64,000 nucleotides of DNA, taken from assembly GCA_002307725.1 (NCBI GenBank), contig DBUB01000007.1:271538-335537 (forward strand), given 5' to 3'. This DNA comes from Alphaproteobacteria bacterium UBA1301. GTDB lineage: Bacteria; Pseudomonadota; Alphaproteobacteria; Micropepsales; Micropepsaceae. The translations under genes were made by a program, and so were the position numbers. This document shows, piece by piece, positions 25,906 through 33,718 of this stretch. The first letter of the stretch is position 1. Every line of letters starts with the position of its first letter. The notes beneath the pieces were generated by a model. It made no database searches. It was not told the origin of the DNA and was given only the letters and a program-made list of their open reading frames with translations.

Positions 25906-27284
25906 TGGGACGGCTTTACAGGATTTTCCTTGCGGCATTGGCTCTGACAGTCGTGACGTTACCGGTGCGGGCGTGGGACGAGGTCACCCATGCCACGATC
26001 AGCCACCGCGCCATCGAACAAGTGAAGACTCCGGCACTGAAGGCCTTTCTGGAGGCGCATTACGATGCCATGGAATCCGGCGTGTGGTTTCCCGACTGGG
26101 GTCATGCCCTGAAGCCGCATGGCGATCATCTGCATGCCGAATACCTTGATGCAGCATGGGCGTATCTTCAACGTCCGGATGTGAAAGCGCAGAAGAATTA
26201 TCCCTTGCTTCTGGCCCATTATATGGGAGTCTATGGGCATGTGGTGGAGGATCGCATCCTTGACGCCACGATGAAGGCCTATGCCGGCGAAGTTGGCGAC
26301 GGCGGGCGCGACGATATGGAAAACGGCATGATGGCGATTGCTGGTTTTCATCACCTGTACCGCGATTTCGATATCTACGTGCCCAAGCAAGATTTGGCAC
26401 GTATTTATGCCTCGGCGGACTATTTTGGTGAGCATCGGCTCAACCAGGACAATCTGGCGGAGAGGATGGCGCGCGGTATGGCACATGGCGAGATCATGAA
26501 CCGCCGTCTGACGGAATTGTCTTTTCTCACGGCTGCTTGGACGCGGCAGAAATTTCCCTTTGCCGCCGCCAATATGGAAACGGCGCCCGGCGGGTTTAAC
26601 GATCAAGCACGTGCGGTTGCTGCAGTCTGGGAAGCGATCTGGATGCGCGCCCAAGGCCGTCCGGCGCCTTTCTTTGTTTACGCCGTGCCGGGGCAGCATG
26701 GACAGTTACGCAATCAAGATCCGGCCTCCGCTTTGGGTCGCATCCTGGTCATCACCTCTGAACGCTTCGACATCCGTGATCTGGCAAAAACAGCTGTGCA
26801 TCTGAGCAATGGCTCAGGTGAGGTCGCGGCTCGCATACTGCCGTATATTCCAGAGCCGGGGCATGAGCACGATTTGGCCTTCGTCGTCCAGGCGGAGCGT
26901 CCATGGATTCTCGGCGGTCAGTACACGCTCGATATTCGCCATCGCGACAGTGTCGGCGTGCCGCAATCTTTGCATCTGGCCTTCACCATGCCGCGCAATC
27001 CACCACCCTTTGCCAAGGCAAAGCCGGAAGCCCGTCCCATGGCCTTCGGTCTTTGGCTGGCGGCGGCGCTCTTGGGGGTTGCCGCGCTTCTTTACGGTTT
27101 GGCCGATATGGGCAAGCTCACTTGGGCGGCAATCCGTCGGCGTGCCCCCGCTACAGGTGGCGGGTTTTACCATTCGGTCAATGCGATCTGCAAAGCGGCG
27201 GCGGTTGGTTTGACGGTTGCCGGATTTTGGGTCGTCGCGACGGATGGCGAATGGCTGATCGCGTTCCTTCGTCATCACCATTGA
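25902..27284 (+). CDS. zinc-dependent phospholipase C-like protein, membrane-anchored
   Basis: 460 aa. A signal peptide is cleaved after VRA, leaving Trp25 as the new N-terminus (WDEVTHATIS), exactly as in the bacterial zinc phospholipase C / S1-P1 nuclease fold, where the terminal Trp and following His/Asp bind zinc. Further His/Asp ligands appear in WGHALKPHGDHLH, HYMGVYGHVVED and AIAGFHHLYRDFD. The C-terminus adds a beta-rich segment and two membrane helices (about 383-402 and 430-448), unusual for secreted phospholipase C. Substrate unproven. Starts in an ATGA overlap with the 68-aa gene. Confidence 0.75.
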   Translation: MMGRLYRIFLAALALTVVTLPVRAWDEVTHATISHRAIEQVKTPALKAFLEAHYDAMESGVWFPDWGHALKPHGDHLHAEYLDAAWAYLQRPDVKAQKNYPLLLAHYMGVYGHVVEDRILDATMKAYAGEVGDGGRDDMENGMMAIAGFHHLYRDFDIYVPKQDLARIYASADYFGEHRLNQDNLAERMARGMAHGEIMNRRLTELSFLTAAWTRQKFPFAAANMETAPGGFNDQARAVAAVWEAIWMRAQGRPAPFFVYAVPGQHGQLRNQDPASALGRILVITSERFDIRDLAKTAVHLSNGSGEVAARILPYIPEPGHEHDLAFVVQAERPWILGGQYTLDIRHRDSVGVPQSLHLAFTMPRNPPPFAKAKPEARPMAFGLWLAAALLGVAALLYGLADMGKLTWAAIRRRAPATGGGFYHSVNAICKAAAVGLTVAGFWVVATDGEWLIAFLRHHH

Positions 27285-27325
27285 TCGGCATTTTCCAGAG
27301 CGCAAGCAGGACGGTCCGGCGGTAG

Positions 27326-27339
27326 TGACAAAACTGTCA
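27326..27339. promoter_or_regulatory. inverted repeat upstream of the ECF sigma gene
   Basis: TGACAAAACTGTCA: TGACA and TGTCA arms around AAAC, 43 bases upstream of the sigma factor start. It resembles the arms of the TetR-type site at 20928 with two extra spacer bases. Function unknown; possibly an operator for the sigma/anti-sigma pair. Confidence 0.4.
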
Positions 27340-27382
27340 TGGTTTCCCGATAGCTCTAGGGTGAGCGTGGGGTATTGCGGTT

Positions 27383-27922
27383 ATGTCGGCGGCATCACGG
27401 GAGCAAGCTTTGGCGCGATCTCAACGCGACCTGCTGATGCAGTTTGTTGCGGGCAGGGTGAGCGATGCGGCCTTGCGCGAAGATTTGGTGCAGGATGCGC
27501 TATTGCGCCTGGTCGATTATGGACGGACCAATCCGATCACCAATTGGGCTGCGCTGGCCCGGAAGGTGGCCCGCAATCTCATCAACGACCATTTCCGCAG
27601 TCGTCAGCGTCACCCAACGGAGACGATTGACGAGGCCGTACCGTGTACCAATCCCCTGCAAGAGGAGGTCCTCATGCATCGGCAAAGGCTCGAGCTGTTT
27701 GATCGTGTGTTGAGCGCGATGCCGCCGCTACGGCGCGAGGTTTTGGTTCGACGGCGACTGCGCGGCGAGAGCTACGAAGTGATCGGCAAAGCTTTGGCTT
27801 TGACGCCGCAAGCTGTGGAAAAGCATATGACCCGTGCCTTGCGTCAGCTTCATGGCGCGCTCGACGAAGGGGATAAACCCGCCCGTAGAATGACCGGCAG
27901 CAGAGAAAACACCGCCCCATGA
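27383..27922 (+). CDS. FecI-type ECF RNA polymerase sigma factor
   Basis: 179 aa. Region 2 at about 15-85 (REDLVQDALLRLVDYGR, NWAALARKVARNLINDHFRS) and region 4 at 112-160 (MPPLRREVLVRRRLRGESYE, IGKALALTPQAVEKHM). It is followed in an ATGA overlap by a FecR-type anti-sigma gene and then by a TonB receptor with an STN domain, the standard layout of cell-surface signalling, so it most likely directs transcription of that receptor. Confidence 0.93.
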   Translation: MSAASREQALARSQRDLLMQFVAGRVSDAALREDLVQDALLRLVDYGRTNPITNWAALARKVARNLINDHFRSRQRHPTETIDEAVPCTNPLQEEVLMHRQRLELFDRVLSAMPPLRREVLVRRRLRGESYEVIGKALALTPQAVEKHMTRALRQLHGALDEGDKPARRMTGSRENTAP

Positions 27923-28848
27923 TGGACCAGACAACAGAGGGCGAGATCCTCGATGAAGCGGCAGCTTTCGCCGGGCGTGCCATGCAGGCAGCCGAATGCG
28001 CGCCGCAAGGGCTGGAGGAATGGCTCGGGCGCGATCCGCGCCACGAACAAGCCTATCGCGCTATGACGGCCGTTGCGGAGGACGAGGCGCTGGCGCAGGC
28101 CTTGGTTCGGTTCAACCATGCTCCGCAGCACAGCACCGGCTGGACTCGCCGCCGCGCCTTTGCGGGTTGGGCGATGGCGGCTGCGGTTGCGGGTCTTACG
28201 ATTTATAATGTCACCCCGCTCGCGACCGATATGCTATCGCCCGGCGACGTTTACCGCACGGAGATCGGTCAGACACGAACCATTGCGCTCAAAGACGGCA
28301 CCCATATCACGTTGAATGGTGGCACGGAGGTCCGGGTCAGCGGACGGCGTGTGGCGCTGGAACGGGGCCAAGCCTATTTCGCCGTTGCGCATGATCCGGC
28401 CCATCCGTTTGTTGTCTCGCTTCCGGCCGGCATTGTGACCGTGCTCGGAACGCAGTTCGATCTCAGTTATGCGCCCGAGGGCGTCGAACTCGAAGTCTAT
28501 GAAGGCAGCGTGCGGCTGGCGGGGGACAAGACCCAATCCGGCATTTTTCGTCGCGGGGAGCGTGGCCGTCTCGCCAGCGGCTCCGTACAAGCGCTTGCGG
28601 CCTTCGATCTTTCGGCGGGCAACTGGCGTTCGGGCTGGATTGAGCCGAAGGATTGGACGCTCGAACACGTCGCACAAGCCATGTCGCGCCGCACCGGTAC
28701 GCCAATTCGCTTTGCGCGCGAAGCCTTGAAGGCAAAACGCATTACCGGACGCCTGAGGCTCCTTCGTCCTGAGATACAGCTTCAAACACTCGCGGAAATT
28801 CATGGGTTTTCGGTTATCCGGGACGGTAACGGTCTTCTGCTGCGCTAG
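27919..28848 (+). CDS. FecR-type anti-sigma factor
   Basis: 309 aa. An N-terminal DUF4880-like region (EEWLGRDPRHEQAYRAM) holds the sigma factor, one membrane helix lies at about 80-97 (FAGWAMAAAVAGLTIYNV), and the periplasmic FecR domain follows (YRTEIGQTRTIALKDGTHIT, TVLGTQFDLSY). It should span the inner membrane, sense the signalling domain of the receptor at 29059 and control the sigma factor. ATGA overlap with the sigma gene. Confidence 0.93.
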   Translation: MMDQTTEGEILDEAAAFAGRAMQAAECAPQGLEEWLGRDPRHEQAYRAMTAVAEDEALAQALVRFNHAPQHSTGWTRRRAFAGWAMAAAVAGLTIYNVTPLATDMLSPGDVYRTEIGQTRTIALKDGTHITLNGGTEVRVSGRRVALERGQAYFAVAHDPAHPFVVSLPAGIVTVLGTQFDLSYAPEGVELEVYEGSVRLAGDKTQSGIFRRGERGRLASGSVQALAAFDLSAGNWRSGWIEPKDWTLEHVAQAMSRRTGTPIRFAREALKAKRITGRLRLLRPEIQLQTLAEIHGFSVIRDGNGLLLR

Positions 28849-28952
28849 AGCGCTTTCCCGAAAAGTGGGTACCGGTTTTCGGATAGAAAACGCGCCAATC
28901 AAAGAAGCTAGAGCGCGTTTCCGCCTCGAAGATGCGGGAACGTGCTCTAGCC
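28846..28952. repeat. palindromic intergenic element of a type seen in many Alphaproteobacteria
   Basis: It contains CCGAAAAGTGGG directly followed by TACCGGTTTTCGG (28858-28882), a near-perfect hairpin, and is bracketed by GCTAGAGCGC (28845), GCTAGAGCGC (28908) and GTGCTCTAGC (28943). Similar hairpins are widespread in rhizobial and related genomes, from memory. It fills half the gap between fecR and the receptor gene and may act on the transcript as a folded leader or terminator. Confidence 0.7.
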
Positions 28953-29058
28953 CGTCACGAAAACTTCAGAAAATTCCCTGTCCGGGTGTGTGTTCCTCCG
29001 CCGTCTTTATCGACGCGTCCTGTACCAGCGGGGTGGCATGGCGCGTCCATAAAAGGGG

Positions 29059-31977
29059 ATGACATTGACTCGTGGGTTTGACAGATTTTTGCGTATTTCG
29101 GTTTCGGTCTTTGCGCTTGGTGTTGGCTTTGTCGCCGAAAGCGGCCCAATGTTTGCTGATAGCGCCGTCAGCCAGCCGGTCATGCTCGACATCAAGGCGG
29201 GCGCTATCGACACTGCGTTGACGCAGCTTTCGCGTGCCACCGGCATACAGATCGTCGCCGATCCAGTCGTTCTGGCAGGCAAAAAGACCGCCGGTGTCCA
29301 CGGCAACATCACTCTCTCGCATGCGCTTGATGCGCTGCTCGCGGGGCAGCACCTGACCTATACGCTCAAGGGCGACACGGTTGTGATTAAGGCGACAGCG
29401 AAGACCTCGGCCAATGCCGCGCAGCCAGCCACGGCGGAATCCAGCAGTTTCGACAACACCATCGAGAGCATCGTGGTGACGGGATTTCGCTCTTCGCTGG
29501 CCGCGGCCTTGAGTGAGAAGCGTTTGGCGCCGAACGTTGTGGACGTGATCAAGTCGGAAGACATCGGGAAATTTCCTTCCAACAACATCGCCGAAGCCCT
29601 GCAACGCGTGCCGGGCATCTCGATCACGCGTGACCGCGGCGAAGGCCTCTTCGTGCGCGTCCGTGGTCTCGGCCCGCAGTTCCAGAACGTGACCATCGAT
29701 GGCCGCAGTGCGGCGGTGAACGAAAACGTTCGTGACTCCGGACAGTACGGCCGCCAATTCCGCTTTGATACGCTACCTTCCGAATTGGTTGCCAGCGTCG
29801 AAGTCATCAAGTCGCCGCTTGCGTTCCAGGATGAAGGTGCCATCGGCGGGACCGTGAACATCCGTACCTTCAAGCCGCTCGATTTTACCGAGCCGACCAT
29901 CGTGGCGTCGTTCACTGAAAACTATGTCGAGCTTGCCGACAAATATGATCCCAAGGCGTCGGCTCTTGCCGCCTGGGTGGATGACAGCCACAAACTCGGC
30001 GTGCTGGTCGCCTTGAGCTACAATCAGCGGTCTCTGCGCTCGGACCGTATCACAGGGGTTTCCTGGTCCGCCAATGCGATCGACGTCACCGGCGATAAGG
30101 TTGCCGACACAAGCTATACCGCCGATGCGGTTCGCCCCACATTGGAGCGCGAAACCCGCGAACGCTATGGCGCGACCGCCAGTGCCCAATGGCGTCTGGA
30201 CGACAAAACCGAGGTCACGCTCAGCAACTTCTACACCTATCTCGACGACAAGTATGACGAACTCACCTACTCGTCGGATTTCTCGTATGGAAGTTTGGTG
30301 GCCGGCAGCGCTACGCTGCGCAATGGCAGCCTGGTCGGTGGCACGACGACGGTGTCGACGCAGATTGGTCATGAGGTGGACGATCTCGTTCACAGCAACA
30401 ATCTGCTCGATTTGAATGTGAAACACCGTATTGGCGCGCTGGAATTGTCGGCTGATGCCTATTGGGGAAATGCCTTCTCGACCACGGCCAAGCCGATCAC
30501 GCGCACGCGCGTCATGGACAGCGTCGGCAATGTCGCCTTCTCACTTCCGGAGGTGGGCGGCGGTGTTCCAAGTCTTTCTTTCCTCACGACCGATCTGAAT
30601 TCCGACATTCTCGGCTTCCGCCGGATTGAATGGCGCACCATCAAGTCGCTGGATTCGGAAGTGGCCGGTCAGCTCGACGCGAAATACACGCTCAACTGGG
30701 GGCCGATCGCGAGCGTCAGCGCCGGCGTCAAATACCGCGACCGTTTCCGCCGCTATAACCGCCGCGACATCAATTTTACCAAGGATCTGAGCGGGACGAC
30801 CGTGGGCAAGAACGGCGGCGGCAAGAAGTATGACGCCAGCTTCTTCAAAGCCTTCCCGGTCGATAATTTTCTCGGCGAGGTGTCCGGGACGCTGCCCAAG
30901 CAGTGGTTGGTCCCCGATTTTGATGCCTTCTGGGATGTGCTGGATACCTCGGCCATCACGTCGACAGCGTTGACGGCCAGCGACCTGCGCAATTCCTACT
31001 ATGTCGGCGAGAAGATCATCGCAGGCTATGCCGCCGCGAATATCGACACGGAGATCGCCGGCATGCCCTTGCGTGGAGAAGTGGGTCTCCGCCTGTCGAA
31101 CACCGAACAGACCTCGGCCGGTTATGCGGGAACATCGTCCGTTGCAGTCCCGGTGAGCTATACCAAGAACTACCTCGACGTCTTGCCGAGCCTCAATCTG
31201 GTGCTTGAGCCAACCGATGATGTCCAGGTGCACGGCTCTCTGGCCAAGGTGATTACGCGCCCCTCGCTCGCCGATGTTTCGCCGCGCCTGACGCTCAATT
31301 CGTCCGGTACGATCTATGAGGCCAGCGGTGGAAATCCTCTGCTAGAGCCTTTTGAGGCCATGCAGTACGATCTGTCTACGGAATGGTACTACGCGCCGGG
31401 AGCGGCGCTGATCGGCGGCATGTTCTATAAGGACATTTCGACGTTCGTTTATCCGCAGAACACGCACATCATCGTGGAAGGTCAGGATTATCGCCTGACG
31501 GCGCCGGTCAATGGCGGCAACGCCTATGTGCTGGGTTTCGAAGTGGCCTGGCAGCAGTCTTTCGATTTCCTGCCCGAACCCTTTGATGGCTTCGGCGCGC
31601 TCGCCAACTACACCTATACGGCCTCGCGCGCGACCTACACCGCCACGCTGCAAGACGACATGCAGGATGTCGCCAAAAACAGCTATAACGTAACGCTCTA
31701 TTACGAAAAGGGCGACCTCGGCGCGCGCTTGTCTTATTCCTGGGTCGGCGACGTGCTCGAAAGCGTCGGGACTGGCGGCATATCTAGCCTGAACAACAAG
31801 GCCTATGGCTCGCTGGACGGCAATTTCTCCTACAAGTTGACCGAGAATTTGACGGCGGCGATCGAAGCCCAAAACATCACCAACGAGGCGGAATGGAAGT
31901 TCGCTGCCAATGGCCAGTTCGGTGGCTATACCTTTAATGGCCGGACAATTTCGGTTGGCCTACGGGCCAAGTTCTGA
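29059..31977 (+). CDS. TonB-dependent receptor with N-terminal STN signalling domain
   Basis: 972 aa. Signal peptide to about residue 34, STN (secretin/TonB short N-terminal) domain at about 40-112 (LDIKAGAIDTALTQLSRATG), TonB box IESIVVTGFRSS at about 137, plug (VIKSEDIGKFPSNNIAEALQ, RVRGLGPQFQNVTIDGRSAA) and barrel ending TISVGLRAKF. The STN domain contacts FecR in signal-transducing receptors, so binding of the substrate should switch on the sigma factor encoded two genes upstream. The ATG lies hard against AAAAGGGG; a TTG two codons later has better spacing and is an alternative start. Confidence 0.93.
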   Translation: MTLTRGFDRFLRISVSVFALGVGFVAESGPMFADSAVSQPVMLDIKAGAIDTALTQLSRATGIQIVADPVVLAGKKTAGVHGNITLSHALDALLAGQHLTYTLKGDTVVIKATAKTSANAAQPATAESSSFDNTIESIVVTGFRSSLAAALSEKRLAPNVVDVIKSEDIGKFPSNNIAEALQRVPGISITRDRGEGLFVRVRGLGPQFQNVTIDGRSAAVNENVRDSGQYGRQFRFDTLPSELVASVEVIKSPLAFQDEGAIGGTVNIRTFKPLDFTEPTIVASFTENYVELADKYDPKASALAAWVDDSHKLGVLVALSYNQRSLRSDRITGVSWSANAIDVTGDKVADTSYTADAVRPTLERETRERYGATASAQWRLDDKTEVTLSNFYTYLDDKYDELTYSSDFSYGSLVAGSATLRNGSLVGGTTTVSTQIGHEVDDLVHSNNLLDLNVKHRIGALELSADAYWGNAFSTTAKPITRTRVMDSVGNVAFSLPEVGGGVPSLSFLTTDLNSDILGFRRIEWRTIKSLDSEVAGQLDAKYTLNWGPIASVSAGVKYRDRFRRYNRRDINFTKDLSGTTVGKNGGGKKYDASFFKAFPVDNFLGEVSGTLPKQWLVPDFDAFWDVLDTSAITSTALTASDLRNSYYVGEKIIAGYAAANIDTEIAGMPLRGEVGLRLSNTEQTSAGYAGTSSVAVPVSYTKNYLDVLPSLNLVLEPTDDVQVHGSLAKVITRPSLADVSPRLTLNSSGTIYEASGGNPLLEPFEAMQYDLSTEWYYAPGAALIGGMFYKDISTFVYPQNTHIIVEGQDYRLTAPVNGGNAYVLGFEVAWQQSFDFLPEPFDGFGALANYTYTASRATYTATLQDDMQDVAKNSYNVTLYYEKGDLGARLSYSWVGDVLESVGTGGISSLNNKAYGSLDGNFSYKLTENLTAAIEAQNITNEAEWKFAANGQFGGYTFNGRTISVGLRAKF

Positions 31978-32027
31978 GCCGTCTTGTAGGCGTCATATAA
32001 CGGCGCAATGTAGGCGCTAGAGTTCGG

Positions 32028-32057
32028 CACCCCGCTGATCGTCCGGTTGGCGGGGTG
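32028..32057 (+). terminator. hairpin terminator after the STN receptor
   Basis: CACCCCGC (32028-32035) pairs with GCGGGGTG (32050-32057) over a 14-base loop, followed by TCTTGT. It lies 51 bases after the receptor stop and 18 bases before the phosphatase start, so it could also act as an attenuator. Confidence 0.6.
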
Positions 32058-32075
32058 TCTTGTGCCTGGAGGAAA

Positions 32076-33560
32076 ATGCCGATGCGTGCTTTGTGGGGTG
32101 GGATGATCGCTTTGACCGGTTTGGCGGTCGTCGCTATGGCCGGGCCGTCTGCCGACGCCTATGATGCGGACGGACGTGCGCATCTGGAAGCGGCACTCAA
32201 GCGCCTTCCCAACACAGGCAAGGCCAAGAACATCATCCTGTTCATTGGCGACGGCATGGGCATCAACAGCGTCACGGCGGGACGGATTTTCGCGGGCCAA
32301 CAGCGCGGCGGTAACGGTGTCACTTACGATCTGGCCTTTGAGAAACTTCCCTATACCGGCTTTTCACGGACCCATTCGACGGATCAATACGTCACCGATT
32401 CCGCCAACGGCATCAGCGCCATCACCACGGGCGTGAAGACAATCAACGGTGCCATCGGGGTTGATGCCAGCGTCAAGCGCGAGACCTGCGGAAAGGCGCC
32501 AAAGGCAGCGATCCCGACCATCTTCGAAGAGGCCAAGCGCCGCGGTTTGTCGGCCGGTGTGGTAACGACCTCGGGGGTCACCGATGCAACCCCGGCCGGG
32601 GCCTATGGTCATACGCCGGAGCGGAGCTGGCGTGCAGATTCCGATTTGCCGCCGGAAGCCGTCGAGCATGGTTGTATCGATCTGGCGCGGCAGCTTGTCG
32701 ATGCCCCAGCGGAAATCCGTATGGATGTGGTGCTTGGCGGCGACCGCTATGAATTTCTACCGGCCGGTGGTGAACCGACTGGCGTGCGCCGCGACGGACG
32801 CGATCTCACCAAGGCTTGGCTGAGCCAGAGCCCGCGCGCGACCTATGTGGAAACGGATGCGGCCTTGGTGGCTATCGATCCGGCCAAGACAGATCATCTT
32901 CTGGGCCTGTTCGCCACTGGCGATCTTCCCTCGCCCGTCGATGCAGAATACCACAAAAATGTCCCCAGCCTCTCCGATATGACACGCAAGGCCATCGAAG
33001 TGCTGAAACGCAATCCGAAGGGCTTCATTCTGATGGTGGAATCGGCCTCAATCGACAAATGGCACCACCGTAACAACGCCTATCGCGCATTGACCGATGT
33101 CGATGAGCTTTCGAAGGCGGTAGCCGTGGCTGCCGAAATGACCGGCGACTCGGACACGCTTATCATCGTCACCGCCGACCACAGCCATGGTTTGACCTTG
33201 TCGGCTGGTTCGGCCATCGGCGAGCCGGTTCTGGGGTTGGCGCAAAGCGACGGCGTGCTGAAACGCGATCGTCTCGGCAACCCCTACACCATTCTGTCCT
33301 ATGCCACGGGTCCGGGCGAGGGCGGTGGTGAGGATCATCCGCTCCTGGACGAGAAGATGGTTCTTGATCCTAATTTCAAGCAGCAGGCGCTGATTCCGAT
33401 GAACAGCGCCCAACATGCCGGTGAGGATGTTCCGGTCTATGCGCGCGGGCCGCAAGCCTATTTGATCTCGGGTAGCTTTGAATCAACGTATCTCTATCAA
33501 GTCATGCGCCATGCCCTGCAAGGTGAAAGCGGAAAATGTCGTCATCGCCGATGCCGCTGA
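32076..33560 (+). CDS. alkaline phosphatase, PhoA superfamily
   Basis: 494 aa. Signal peptide to about residue 28. Metal-binding GDGMG at 58-62; nucleophile Ser109 in YVTDSANGISAITTG; metal ligands in VESASIDKWHHRNN and VTADHSHG; a final His in MNSAQHAGEDVPVYARGP. These are the landmarks of PhoA-type phosphomonoesterases that use two zinc ions and magnesium. Periplasmic, releasing phosphate from organic esters. GGAGG lies three bases before this ATG and nine before an ATG two codons later; either could be used. The very basic C-terminal end (KCRHRRCR) is odd. No Pho box was recognised. Confidence 0.9.
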   Translation: MPMRALWGGMIALTGLAVVAMAGPSADAYDADGRAHLEAALKRLPNTGKAKNIILFIGDGMGINSVTAGRIFAGQQRGGNGVTYDLAFEKLPYTGFSRTHSTDQYVTDSANGISAITTGVKTINGAIGVDASVKRETCGKAPKAAIPTIFEEAKRRGLSAGVVTTSGVTDATPAGAYGHTPERSWRADSDLPPEAVEHGCIDLARQLVDAPAEIRMDVVLGGDRYEFLPAGGEPTGVRRDGRDLTKAWLSQSPRATYVETDAALVAIDPAKTDHLLGLFATGDLPSPVDAEYHKNVPSLSDMTRKAIEVLKRNPKGFILMVESASIDKWHHRNNAYRALTDVDELSKAVAVAAEMTGDSDTLIIVTADHSHGLTLSAGSAIGEPVLGLAQSDGVLKRDRLGNPYTILSYATGPGEGGGEDHPLLDEKMVLDPNFKQQALIPMNSAQHAGEDVPVYARGPQAYLISGSFESTYLYQVMRHALQGESGKCRHRRCR

Positions 33561-33602
33561 ACGGGTGCTGGCGTTTTGCACTTGATCTGCTGCCGCCAGG
33601 GA

Positions 33603-33626
33603 AGGCGTGACGCCGGGTTCACGCCT
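33603..33626 (+). terminator. hairpin after the phosphatase gene
   Basis: AGGCGTGA (33603-33610) and TCACGCCT (33619-33626) form a perfect 8-bp stem with an 8-base loop, without a clear T tract. Possible terminator. Confidence 0.5.
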
Positions 33627-33718
33627 GCGTGATCTTGCCGCGACCAATCGTGATCTGCCGCCTCGGGCCGGTGTGCGCTAAAATTTTGCCACACTCATTC
33701 GCGTCCGCCGGAGGATCA

